Origin: DSWT01 sp035415725
GTDB lineage: Bacteria > Chloroflexota > Anaerolineae > B4-G1 > SLSP01
Assembly (NCBI GenBank): GCA_035415725.1
Contig: DAOOGN010000020.1
Location: 1-46,952, forward strand
Length of the DNA stretch: 46,952 nt
Reading direction: 5' to 3'
The notes beneath the pieces were generated by a model. It was not told where the DNA came from, made no database searches, and saw only the letters and a list, made by a program, of their open reading frames with translations. Numbering within the stretch: the first letter of the stretch is position 1; the number at the start of each line of letters is the position of its first letter. Below are positions 33,977 to 42,233 of the stretch, in pieces. The translations under genes and the position numbers were made by a program.

Positions 33977-35431
33977 ATGCAAACTTATCGCCCCACACTG
34001 GCCTCTGTAAAACAACATCCACTTCCGGCCTGGTTTCATGAGGCCAAGTTGGGCATCTTCATCCATTGGGGGCCGTACTCTGTGCCTGGATGGGCGCCGC
34101 GCACCGGTCATCTGCATGAGGTCATCGCCCGGCACGGTGATGCCTACTGGTTCACGCACAACCCCTACGCCGAGTGGTACGGCCAGACAATGCAGATCAA
34201 TGGCAGTCCCACACAGCAATATCACGCGCGGACCTATGGCCCACAGACGCCCTATGCCGATTTTGTGCGCCAATTCAAGGCCGCCATGCGAGCATGGGAA
34301 CCCGCGACGTGGGCCGATCTTTTTCGGCGCGCCGGCGCGCGCTATGTGGTGATGGTGACCAAGCACCATGATGGTTTTTTGATGTGGCCCAGCGCTACGC
34401 CCAATCCTCACAAGCCGGGCTGGTACGCTGAACGCGATCTCGTCGGCGAACTCACGGCTGCCGTTCGCTTGAATGGGATGCGGATGGGGCTGTATTACTC
34501 CGGGGGACTGGACTTCACCTTCAAAAATGTCGTCATCCGCGACTTCGCCGATATGCTGACCGCCATCCCCACCGATCCGGCCTATGCCGCCTACGCCGAT
34601 GCGCACTGGCGCGAACTCATCGAGCGCTACGCGCCGGCGGTGCTGTGGAACGACATCGGCTACCCGGCCTCCGCCGACCTGCCGGCGCTTCTGGCCGACT
34701 ATTACAACGTCGCCCCCGAAGGGGTGGTCAACGACCGTTTTACCCCCATAAACCTGCCGGGTGTTAAAAATCTGCCGGGTTTGGTACGCAAGCTCGTCCG
34801 CCGGGTGATTCGTCGGGCGCTGACGCATCCACAAAGCCTTGTCGCACGGCTGCAAAGCGGCGGCGCGCCCTATGATTTCCGCACGCCGGAATATGTCACC
34901 TATAGCACGGTGACGACACAGAAATGGGAAACCACGCGGGGCCTCGGACAGTCCTTCGGCTACAATCGCAACGAGCAGCCGGAGGACCTCATTTCGGTAA
35001 AGGACCTCGTCCACCTGCTGGCCGACGTCGTCAGTAAAAACGGCAACCTGCTGCTCAACGTGGGTCCGCTGGCCGATGGCACGATCCCGCCGGCGCAGGT
35101 TCAGCGCCTGGAAGGACTGGGCGCGTGGCTCAAGATCAATGGCGAAGCGATTTTCGCCACCCGCCCCTGGCGTCAGGCCGCAGGGCAGACCAACGCCGGC
35201 CTGCCGGTGCGCTTCACCCAGAAGGACCATGCGTTGTACGCTATCATACTGGGGAAACCGCAGACACCGCAGGTAGAGATTCCGGCGTTATCACTGCCGG
35301 AGACAGCCGGGGTCTACGTTCTCGGTTATGGCGCTCCCTTTGAGTGGCGGCGTCGCGGCGGGGGCCTGGCGCTCACTTTACCCCGCACCTTGCCGGATAC
35401 ACCCGCCGTTGTCCTCAAAATCGTCCCGTAA
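33977..35431 (+). CDS. Alpha-L-fucosidase (GH29)
   Basis: The 484-residue protein is a GH29 retaining fucosidase: AWFHEAKLGIFIHWGPYSVPGW near the N-terminus, YVVMVTKHHDGFLMWPS, and LWNDIGYP with the candidate nucleophile Asp, then KNGNLLLNVGPLADG and a C-terminal beta-domain. No signal peptide, so it acts in the cytoplasm on imported oligosaccharides. GAGGGT lies before the ATG at 33977. It converges with an MFS sugar-type transporter gene, three bases apart. Confidence 0.92.
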   Translation: MQTYRPTLASVKQHPLPAWFHEAKLGIFIHWGPYSVPGWAPRTGHLHEVIARHGDAYWFTHNPYAEWYGQTMQINGSPTQQYHARTYGPQTPYADFVRQFKAAMRAWEPATWADLFRRAGARYVVMVTKHHDGFLMWPSATPNPHKPGWYAERDLVGELTAAVRLNGMRMGLYYSGGLDFTFKNVVIRDFADMLTAIPTDPAYAAYADAHWRELIERYAPAVLWNDIGYPASADLPALLADYYNVAPEGVVNDRFTPINLPGVKNLPGLVRKLVRRVIRRALTHPQSLVARLQSGGAPYDFRTPEYVTYSTVTTQKWETTRGLGQSFGYNRNEQPEDLISVKDLVHLLADVVSKNGNLLLNVGPLADGTIPPAQVQRLEGLGAWLKINGEAIFATRPWRQAAGQTNAGLPVRFTQKDHALYAIILGKPQTPQVEIPALSLPETAGVYVLGYGAPFEWRRRGGGLALTLPRTLPDTPAVVLKIVP

Positions 35432-35434
35432 GGA

Positions 35435-36742
35435 CTATCTGGCCCTCGCTTCCCCCTTTGTCACCTGTATCATGCACAGAATGGCGAACAGGAAGAAGAG
35501 CGGGGTGACGATGAAGATGAGATTGTAGTCGTTGCCAAACCATTCCACGATATGGCCGTTGAGAACCGGACCGACGACCGCCGCCAACTGCGAGGCGATG
35601 TAATATAGCCCGGTGTATGTCCCTACATCGGCATCAGAGGCAGCAGTGTCGACGACCATAGGCAAGGAATTTATGTTAACCAAAGCCCAACCTAGCCCGC
35701 CGATGCCCATAATCGGCCAGATGAGCGTCGCATTGCGCAGGAAAAAGTTGAGCAGCAGCAACGTGCCAAACACGATCAGCCCGGCGATGATGGTTTTGCG
35801 GCGTCCAAAGCGCGCAGCGATATAGCCGGCCGGCACGGCAAAAACTAAAAACGTCAGCGAGGCTACGCCCATCAGCAGCGGCGCCTGCCCGGTCGAGATG
35901 CCCAAGACGGTGACGCCATACGAGGTCAGGAACGTCTCGATGGCGTTGTAGCCCACGAACCAGCAGAAGATCGCGCCCATTAAGAACCACAAACTGCGGC
36001 GGGCCTCCGGCGACACCCGCTTGATGCCGCGCAGGGCGTTGAATCCCTCCTTCTCTTCGTCGGCGACTGCCACCACCGACTCGCGCCGTTCCTTGACGAA
36101 GATGAACAACATCAGCACGGCGACCGCCATCAACACGCCGCCAAACACAAACGGCGTGATCCGCCCCATCTTGTAGAGCATGCTGCTGCCCAGGGTGGCG
36201 ATCAGCGTCCCGATGCCACCCATCATATTGATAATGCCGTTGGCCTGCGAGCGTAGCGGACTGGGCGTGAGGTCGGGCATCAAGGCGATGACGGGGGTGC
36301 GAAAACCCGCCATCGCCAGTAAGAACAGGCCCAGGGCGAGCATAAACAGCGCCAGTGGACCGCCCAATTGCGCCGTCTGGCCGTTCAACTCCGGCGGAAT
36401 CATCCCTACCGCGACCGGAACAAGGATGAAGGCGACAATGGCGATAGGCGCCAGGACGAGAATGAAGGGCATCCGTCGTCCGCAGCGCGTCCACACCCGG
36501 TCCGACCACACGCCGATGAGCGGCAGTAGAAAGAACGCGGCGATATTGTCGAGCGTCATAATGAAGCCGGTCAGTCCGGGCTTGAAGCCAAAGCCGATTT
36601 CCCCGGCAGCATTGAAGGCGGGGTTTCCGGCCTGCAGAAAAATGGGAATGTAGGCATTGTACAGCGTCCACATCACACTGATGCCGAAGAAACCAAAGCC
36701 AATGAGGAAGGTCTTGCCATAGTTGAGTTTAGGTTTGTCCAT
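35435..36742 (-). CDS. Major facilitator superfamily transporter, sugar type
   Basis: This 435-residue permease has 12 predicted helices. It resembles the GPH/SLC45-like sugar transporter branch: YNAYIPIFLQ in helix 1, GVWSDRVWTRCGRRMPFI as the 2-3 loop signature, FRTPVIALMPDLTPSPLRSQANG in helix 4-5 and a second-half motif GYIAARFGRRKT. Uptake of a disaccharide or oligosaccharide by proton symport is likely; proximity to the fucosidase suggests fucosylated sugars, without proof. Confidence 0.85.
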   Translation of the reverse strand: MDKPKLNYGKTFLIGFGFFGISVMWTLYNAYIPIFLQAGNPAFNAAGEIGFGFKPGLTGFIMTLDNIAAFFLLPLIGVWSDRVWTRCGRRMPFILVLAPIAIVAFILVPVAVGMIPPELNGQTAQLGGPLALFMLALGLFLLAMAGFRTPVIALMPDLTPSPLRSQANGIINMMGGIGTLIATLGSSMLYKMGRITPFVFGGVLMAVAVLMLFIFVKERRESVVAVADEEKEGFNALRGIKRVSPEARRSLWFLMGAIFCWFVGYNAIETFLTSYGVTVLGISTGQAPLLMGVASLTFLVFAVPAGYIAARFGRRKTIIAGLIVFGTLLLLNFFLRNATLIWPIMGIGGLGWALVNINSLPMVVDTAASDADVGTYTGLYYIASQLAAVVGPVLNGHIVEWFGNDYNLIFIVTPLFFLFAILCMIQVTKGEARAR

Positions 36743-37185
36743 AGTGCATCATCTCCTTATGTAGTTGTAGTCTAGGATGGCGTGAAACCCTGGCTCTAGT
36801 TGTAGCATAAATGTACCGGTAAGCAAGCCCCGGATTGATGATATCCAGGGCTTTGGTGTTTATCCGACCTGACCCATGAGGGTTAGTCCTCTACACATGC
36901 GGTGAAAAATATCCGGCAGCGAGTGACGAAAAATCCGTAGTTCAACTACGCCAGCACGGACTCCACGCTGCGCCCGATCCCGACCTGAAAGGCCGCGCCT
37001 GCTATCTGGCCGGAGAGCCGTAAACTTACCCTGAGTCGTGCATCCTCCGATCACCGAGAGCTACTCACGCAGGGTCGCCTCCTGTTCCAGGCGATGGCGA
37101 TCCTGCAGGACGACATTGTCGAGGACGAAAGCGCGCGGTCGTGTGCAGCGTAGCAGCCAGCGCAGGACGAGCCACACGGGTCAAC
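36743..37185 (-). other. Intergenic, possible decayed gene
   Basis: No intact gene is recognised in this 443-base gap. On the plus strand around 37043-37155 a frame reads RLLFQAMAILQDDIVEDE before a stop, which could be part of a decayed transposase; similarity is not strong enough to name a family. GTAGTCTAG/CTCTAGTTGTAG near 36766-36805 is a weak inverted repeat. Confidence 0.35.
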
Positions 37186-38367
37186 TTAGTCGCTTGACCT
37201 TGACGCATGTACCGCCGCCAGCGCAGGGCGCGCGAGCGGCGCGATCACCCAAAACAACAGCGTCATCACCACCGCCGAGGTGAGACACCAGGCGCACGTC
37301 GCGCCGATGACGAACGGCTCCAAAAAGGTCAGGTAGATGGAAAACGCCACGCCGAACCAGGCCATGCCGACCAAGGCCAGTTTTGCCAGATTCGCCCATA
37401 GACCGCGCGCGTAGCGTGCCACAGCCCACGCCGCGCCGATGCCAACGTAGCCAAGCAGCCCCAAGACAGCCATGGGCAAGAAGCCAAACAGCAGCGCGAA
37501 CTTGCTCTGTTGGACGGCATTGCAATCGCCCACCGGCCCGCAGATAGCAGTCACTTGCTGCGTCTCCACGTAAGCCAGATAGCCGGCCACGATCAGTCCA
37601 AGCACGACCAGCGGCGGGGTGGCCCAGCGCCAGTGTCGCTGCGCCGCTTCGTTGGGTTCGCGGGTCAGCGCCACGCCCTGATAGATGACGCTGACGATCA
37701 TCCCCAGCAGCACCACAACGGAAATGCTGTTGCCCAATGGGTCGCGGGTAAAGCGAGTGCGCCAATCGCCAGCATCGGTGATGACGCCGGGAATGACCGG
37801 AGCGGCTGCAGTAGGGAGCGATGTCGCGCCAGTCGGGGGTGTTGCTGCAATGGTGGCTGTAGACAACGACGTAGACGATGGCGCAACGGATTCCGGCGTA
37901 GGCGCTGGCGTGACCCATTCAGGCGTGGGGGTGCTGGCCGCCAACGCTTCCAGCAGGCCAGGGATGTCAGGCCAATCCAGCCCCCCTTGCGTCAGATGTG
38001 TCTCGATCAGCCCCGGCAGTTGCTCCGGGATTTCGCCGGAGCCGACCAGCACGGTTTCTCCTATGATGAGAGTAGGCACGCCGCGGCGTTCGGCAGGGAT
38101 GGCAAAGTGGGTCACGGCGGCCTGATACAGAGCTTGCCCGCCTTCCTCGGCCACGTTGATGCCGATGATTTGGAGCTGGTCATCATATTCTTCCATGAGG
38201 GGCGGTAATACTTCGGTGATGACGTAATGACAATGCCCGCACGATGGCGAGTAGAACATCACCGCATGCACCACCGGTCCGTCCGCTAATACCATACACG
38301 GACTGGATAGCCACAAAAGTGCAAACACCCCCAGACAAAGCTGCTGGAGTGGATTGAGTTTTTTCAT
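37186..38367 (-). CDS. Thioredoxin-VKOR fusion (disulfide bond formation)
   Basis: A 393-residue envelope protein that should couple disulfide formation to quinone reduction. Residues 1-29 are a signal peptide. A thioredoxin-like domain with Cys43-Gly-His-Cys46 follows, then a Pro/Thr/Ser-rich linker (about 143-195) and a vitamin K epoxide reductase domain with about five helices, the loop cysteines 276 and 282 and the active-site Cys358-x2-Cys361 (CAWC). Most bacterial fusions place thioredoxin after VKOR, so the order here is less usual. GGGAGG precedes the ATG; the gene lies 14 bases after the mrp gene. Confidence 0.88.
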   Translation of the reverse strand: MKKLNPLQQLCLGVFALLWLSSPCMVLADGPVVHAVMFYSPSCGHCHYVITEVLPPLMEEYDDQLQIIGINVAEEGGQALYQAAVTHFAIPAERRGVPTLIIGETVLVGSGEIPEQLPGLIETHLTQGGLDWPDIPGLLEALAASTPTPEWVTPAPTPESVAPSSTSLSTATIAATPPTGATSLPTAAAPVIPGVITDAGDWRTRFTRDPLGNSISVVVLLGMIVSVIYQGVALTREPNEAAQRHWRWATPPLVVLGLIVAGYLAYVETQQVTAICGPVGDCNAVQQSKFALLFGFLPMAVLGLLGYVGIGAAWAVARYARGLWANLAKLALVGMAWFGVAFSIYLTFLEPFVIGATCAWCLTSAVVMTLLFWVIAPLARPALAAVHASRSSD

Positions 38368-38381
38368 CGCGACCTCCCGGA

Positions 38382-39173
38382 TTATGCTGCTTCGTTGGCT
38401 AATTGTTTTTGCAGGGTCTGGAGAATGGTAGCAAACTCTGCCGAATCATACATCTCGATCTGACCGGCGTCGCCAGCGCGGGTCAATGCAGGATCCAGTC
38501 CCAGGCGTCCCAGGAAGGGAGCTGCGAAAGTGGCGGCCAGTTCGGCAGCGTGCCCCGTTCCAAAGATTTCGGGGCGCGCGCCGCAATGTGGGCAGATGGC
38601 ATACCCCATATTCTCGATAATCCTGAGGATAGGTTTACCGACCTGCCGGGTCATATTGGCGGCTTTGCGCACGATCATGTCGGCCAGGTTTTGGGGCGTG
38701 GTGACGATAATGACACCGGTAATCGGCAGGCTTTGGAGTACAGTCAACGCCGCGTCGGACGTGCCGGGCGGCAAGTCCACCACCAGCGCATCCAATTGGC
38801 CCCACGCAACGTCGTTCCAAAATTGCTGGATCATTTTGGAGATCAATGGCCCACGCCAGATGACGGCGTCATCTTCGTGCTCCAACATCAGATTGACCGA
38901 GATGAGTTTGATGCCGCTGTGCGTCATCGCCGGAAGCAAAATGCCTTGCGCATCGGCCAGGGGAGGTTGGCGTATACCGAAAAGTTTGGGGATGCTGGCC
39001 CCGGTGACGTCAGCATCCAGCAGGCCGATTTGCCAACCGGCGCGGCGTAAACCTGCCGCCAGCAGCGCCGCAGTGGTCGATTTACCCACGCCGCCCTTAC
39101 CGCTCATCACGGCCAGAACGTGCTTGATCGCGGGCGCCGGAGACGGGGATGAAGTCTGTGTGTTCATGGTCAT
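38382..39173 (-). CDS. Mrp/NBP35-type iron-sulfur carrier P-loop ATPase
   Basis: The 263-residue protein has the deviant Walker A GKGGVGKSTTAA, LLDADVTGASIPKLFG, VVDLPPGTSDAALTVLQ and the C-terminal CPHC (ENMGYAICPHCG) that holds a bridging iron-sulfur cluster. Mrp proteins assemble or carry Fe-S clusters. The ATG at 39173 follows AGAGGAT; a longer frame continues upstream only as the antisense of the gene remnant at 39222. Operon with Trx-VKOR. Confidence 0.9.
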   Translation of the reverse strand: MTMNTQTSSPSPAPAIKHVLAVMSGKGGVGKSTTAALLAAGLRRAGWQIGLLDADVTGASIPKLFGIRQPPLADAQGILLPAMTHSGIKLISVNLMLEHEDDAVIWRGPLISKMIQQFWNDVAWGQLDALVVDLPPGTSDAALTVLQSLPITGVIIVTTPQNLADMIVRKAANMTRQVGKPILRIIENMGYAICPHCGARPEIFGTGHAAELAATFAAPFLGRLGLDPALTRAGDAGQIEMYDSAEFATILQTLQKQLANEAA

Positions 39174-39221
39174 TGTCTTGATATCCTCTGAGATAGAATG
39201 TATGTTGATTATACTGTGTAG

Positions 39222-39507
39222 CGACCAAAGCGCCACGCGCCCTTCGGCCTGCACGATCTGCGGGTGGCCGTGCAGGTCGCCCGCGACGAGCTGGGTCTGC
39301 CTGTGGCCGTCGTCGTCAACCGCGACGGGGTGGGCGATGCCGGGGTAGACGCCTACTGCGCCGCCGAGGGGATACCCATTCTGCTGCGCATCCCGCTGGA
39401 ACGCGCCATTCGAGGCCATCGCACGCGGAGAGTCGTTGGTCGATATCCGCCCCGAATACCAGACAAAACTGGTAGAACTCTGGAAAGCAATAGCGGCGCT
39501 ACAATGA
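39222..39507 (+). pseudogene. 3' remnant of ferredoxin-type MinD ATPase, frameshifted
   Basis: The frame from 39222 reads PFGLHDLRVAVQVARDELG and PVAVVVNRDGVGDAGVDAYC, the C-terminal third of MinD-superfamily ATPases with an inserted ferredoxin domain. Near 39405-39411 it shifts: the proper ending EAIARGESLVDIRPEY through VELWKAIAALQ continues in another frame to the stop at 39505-39507. The 5' two thirds are missing. Its stop overlaps the ATG of the next ATPase, showing that the two were once a coupled pair, the usual arrangement for this family. Confidence 0.85.
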
Positions 39508-40340
39508 AACAACTCGTCATCCTCAGCGGCAAAGGCGGGACAGGCAAAACGACGGTAACGGCGGCATTGGCGCATCTGGCGGCGCAGGATTGTCGCGTGG
39601 TCTTGGCCGACGCAGACGTAGACGCGGCCAATCTGGGGTTGGTGCTCGCGCCGGTCACAGCAGAGACGCACGACTTTACCGGCGGCAGGGTCGCCAGTAT
39701 TGATCCCGCCGTGTGTGTGGCCTGCGGGCGCTGCGCCGCAGTCTGCCGCTTCGATGCGTTACGACCAGGGAACGCTTACGTTGTGGACCCCATCGCTTGC
39801 GAGGGCTGCGCTGCGTGCTTCTATGAGTGTCCAGTGCAGGCCATCACCATGACGCCGCAGCGCGCCGGGCAGTGGTTTGTGGCCTCGACGCGCTACGGGC
39901 CCCTTTACCACGTACACCTCTTCGCCGGACAGGAGAACTCCGGTAAGCTGGTCACGCTGGTCAAACAGATGGCAAAGTTGCGCGCTTTCGACGACGAGGC
40001 CGCTCTGCTGCTGGTGGACGGGCCGCCGGGCATCGGCTGCCCTGTCATCGCTGCGTTGTCGGGCGCCGATCTGGCGCTCGTCGTCACCGAACTGACGGTT
40101 TCCGGCGCGCACGATCTGGAACGTGTGCTGAGATTAGCGGCGCACTTCAACATCCCGACGATGGTGTTGCTCAACAAAGCTAATCTCAGCCCTGCGCAGG
40201 CAGAAGCTGTCGCGGCCTATTGCCAGGCACAGAATATCCCGCTGTTGGGACGCCTGCCCTATGATTCCGCCGTCACCGCAGCGATGGTGCGTGGGGAACC
40301 CGTACTGAGGCAACCACATTGGCCGAGGCGCTGGCTTTAA
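39504..40340 (+). CDS. MinD-superfamily P-loop ATPase with ferredoxin insert, 3' frameshift
   Basis: The 278-residue product has LSGKGGTGKTTVTAALA, LADADVDAANLGL, then two [4Fe-4S] cluster motifs (CVACGRCAAVC and CEGCAACFYEC) inserted in the ATPase fold, and LLVDGPPGIGCPV. Such paired proteins are thought to act in metal or Fe-S related electron transfer. A one-base loss near 40303 changes the last residues: the family-like ending TEATTLAEALALILRDGC lies in the next frame to a stop at 40361-40363. The partner gene is a remnant and a dead IS follows, so the locus is decaying. The start is the ATG at 39504. Confidence 0.82.
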   Translation: MKQLVILSGKGGTGKTTVTAALAHLAAQDCRVVLADADVDAANLGLVLAPVTAETHDFTGGRVASIDPAVCVACGRCAAVCRFDALRPGNAYVVDPIACEGCAACFYECPVQAITMTPQRAGQWFVASTRYGPLYHVHLFAGQENSGKLVTLVKQMAKLRAFDDEAALLLVDGPPGIGCPVIAALSGADLALVVTELTVSGAHDLERVLRLAAHFNIPTMVLLNKANLSPAQAEAVAAYCQAQNIPLLGRLPYDSAVTAAMVRGEPVLRQPHWPRRWL

Positions 40341-40472
40341 TTTTGCGTGATGGATGTTTTTGATACACTAAAAGGGACGCACCCAGGGCGAAAATGATGA
40401 TCGAAAGGGGTCGCACCTGAACTGAAAACTTCGCTATGATCAGGACAAACCTGAACTAAGCGGAGGAAAAGG

Positions 40473-41505
40473 ATGTTGACCGTGGAGAAACGAGAACAGA
40501 TACGACGAGCTTATTTCATCGAGGAAAAGAGCATCCGCGCCATTTGCAGTGATTTACATTGCACGGCCAGGACGGTGCACAAGGCCTTGGCGAGCGCGGA
40601 ACCTGGTGCGTACACTTTGCAGACACCGCGCCCGGCGCCGGTATTGGGGCCCTATCACGAGCGCATTGCGGCGCTGCTGGCCGAGAACGCCACCCTGTCG
40701 CGCAAACAACGCTACACCGCGCATCGCCTCTACAGCCTGTTGCAGGCGGAGGGCTATGCGGGTGCGGAGTCGACGCTGCGCGGTTATGTGGCCCAGTTGC
40801 GGGCGGCGCAACAACGGCCGGCGGTGTACCTGCCGCTGGAGTTTGAGCCTGGTCAAGATGCTCAAGTCGACTGGGGTGAGGCGGAAGTTGTCCTGCAAGG
40901 GCAAGTGGTCACGGTGCAGTTATTCGTGATGCGGCTGTGTTACTCGCGGCGCACCTTCGTGATGGCCTTTCCCGCCCAAACGCAGGAAGCCTTCTACGCC
41001 GGGCACGTGGCGGCCTTCGCCTTCTTGGGCGGCGTCCCGCAGCGGCTCAGTTACGACAACCTGAAGGCGGCGGGGCAGCGGGTGTTACAAGGGCACACGC
41101 GCCAGGAGCAAGAGCGTTTCGTGATCTTCCGCAGTCATTACCTGTTCGAAAGCTTCTGCTGCACCGTCGGTCAGGGTCACGAGAAGGGGGGTGTGGAGAG
41201 TGCGGTGGGCTACAGTCGCCGGAACTTCTGTGTGCCCCGCCCGGAAGTGGCCTCTTACGCCGCACTGAATGCCCGGTTGCAGGCGCAGTGTGCCGCTGGG
41301 GATATGCGCCAGGTAGCCGCAGACGATCGGGGCAGCCTGGGCGCAGGAGCGACCCCACTTGCGGCCTTGGCCTGCGCACGCCTTCGACTGCTGCGTGGTG
41401 CGCACTGTAGTTCTGAACCCCTACGGGCAGGTCACCTTCGCCACCAATCATTATTCGGTCCCGGCGGAAGAAGCGCAACGCCAACTGACGCTCAAGGCCT
41501 ACCCT
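40473..41505 (+). pseudogene. istA: istA transposase, frameshifted
   Basis: IstA of IS21: helix-turn-helix start EEKSIRAICSDLHCTARTV, integrase core with DDE residues in QVDWGEAEV, SYDNLKAA and EKGGVESAVGYSRR. The frame is lost near 41320; from there the C-terminal part (WAQERPHLRPWP, then FDCCVV and HYSVPAEEAQ) continues in the +1 frame. GGAGGAAAAGG precedes the ATG. The product would lack the C-terminal domain. Confidence 0.85.
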
Positions 41506-41832
41506 ATTGTCCTGGATGAACTGGGCTTCATCCCCTTCACTCTCCCTGGCGCGCAACTCTTGTTCCAGTTTTGCAGCACGCTTTACGAGCGCGTTGCTTT
41601 GATCATCACCACCAACTTGCGCTTTGCCGATTGGAGTCAGGTCTTTGGCGATGAACGGCTCACTGCCACGCTCCTGGATTGTCTCACCCACCACGCCCAC
41701 ATCATCGAATTCCGCGGCGAGTCTTACCGCCTCCGTGAGCGTTTACAACATGACCCTGCTACACCGGGTACTCCTACGCCACTGCCGTCCTACGAAGCCC
41801 AGCCTATAGCCCTTTTCGATCATCAAACGTGA
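41505..41832 (+). pseudogene. istB: istB helper ATPase, 3' part only
   Basis: In frame with the shifted end of istA, the sequence changes abruptly to the IstB ATPase from its Walker B (VLDELGFIPF) through ALIITTNLRFADWSQVFGD to FRGESYRLRERL. The N-terminal half with Walker A is missing. A deletion has fused istA to istB at about 41505. Confidence 0.85.
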
Positions 41833-41900
41833 CCCTTTTCAGTCATCATTCTGACGCCCTGGCTCACCAACTGCATCCCTTTTCGCTTGACAAAAACAAT

Positions 41901-41929
41901 TTGCCGATTTTCGAGAACAGAGTTATAAT
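41901..41929 (+). promoter_or_regulatory. Promoter of the thrS T-box transcript
   Basis: TTGCCG (41901-41906), 17 bases, TATAAT (41924-41929). It starts 39 bases after the IS21 relic and precedes the T-box leader. TTGACA at 41887 is too far from the -10 to serve. Confidence 0.65.
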
Positions 41930-41935
41930 AGCCAC

Positions 41936-42233
41936 AATACGTACAAGCGTTGAGCGGGACGAGTATCCGGCGGACAGCGCCAGAAAATGGAGGTCACCGA
42001 CTGAGAGCCTCCTCCGTGGATGAAGCAGTACACATCCCCAACCCGGTGAAAACCCCCCGCGAGCGGATTTTTGAAAGGGGCGACATTGTGTCGCCGCCGA
42101 GTATAAAATCCCGGCTTAGCCCGTTATCGCTGAAAGAGTGCCGAAAATCGATTGTTCGGAACTTGGGTGGAACCACGTAGCGCCCTGCGTCCCAAGAGAT
42201 GCAGGGCGCTATTTCATGGTCAGGAGGTTCGCA
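41936..42233 (+). promoter_or_regulatory. T-box riboswitch of thrS
   Basis: The leader senses uncharged threonyl tRNA. The T-box TTGGGTGGAACCACG (42163-42177) is present. CTTGGG (42162-42167) pairs with CCCAAG (42191-42196) and ACG with CGT (42188-42190), leaving the canonical seven-base TGGAACC bulge that binds the tRNA 3' end. Stem I has the loop-E-type AGTA (41962-41965) opposite GAA (42048-42050), followed by ACC (42052-42054), a threonine codon and likely specifier. A competing hairpin follows at 42178. High uncharged tRNA-Thr should favour thrS expression. Confidence 0.88.
42178..42211 (+). terminator. T-box terminator hairpin
   Basis: TAGCGCCCTGC (42178-42188) and GCAGGGCGCTA (42201-42211) form an 11-bp stem that excludes the antiterminator base. 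Only three T residues follow (42212-42214), so termination may be weak or control may partly be translational. Confidence 0.7.

Larger units (their letters stand above)
40383..41862 (+). mobile_element. IS21-family relic with internal deletion
   Basis: The ends are inverted repeats: CCAGGGCG (40383-40390) against CGCCCTGG (41855-41862), extended by AATGATGA and GAAA-GGGTC on both sides with a few mismatches. The right end has a second internal copy of the CCCTTTTCGATCATC repeat, as IS21 ends do. Only 1.48 kb long instead of about 2.4 kb because istA is joined to the end of istB. Confidence 0.82.

Noticed and set aside
39174..39671. N-terminal extension of the Mrp protein
   Set aside because: The frame stays open by chance on the strand opposite the MinD remnant; the real start has a binding site at 39173 and matches Mrp length.
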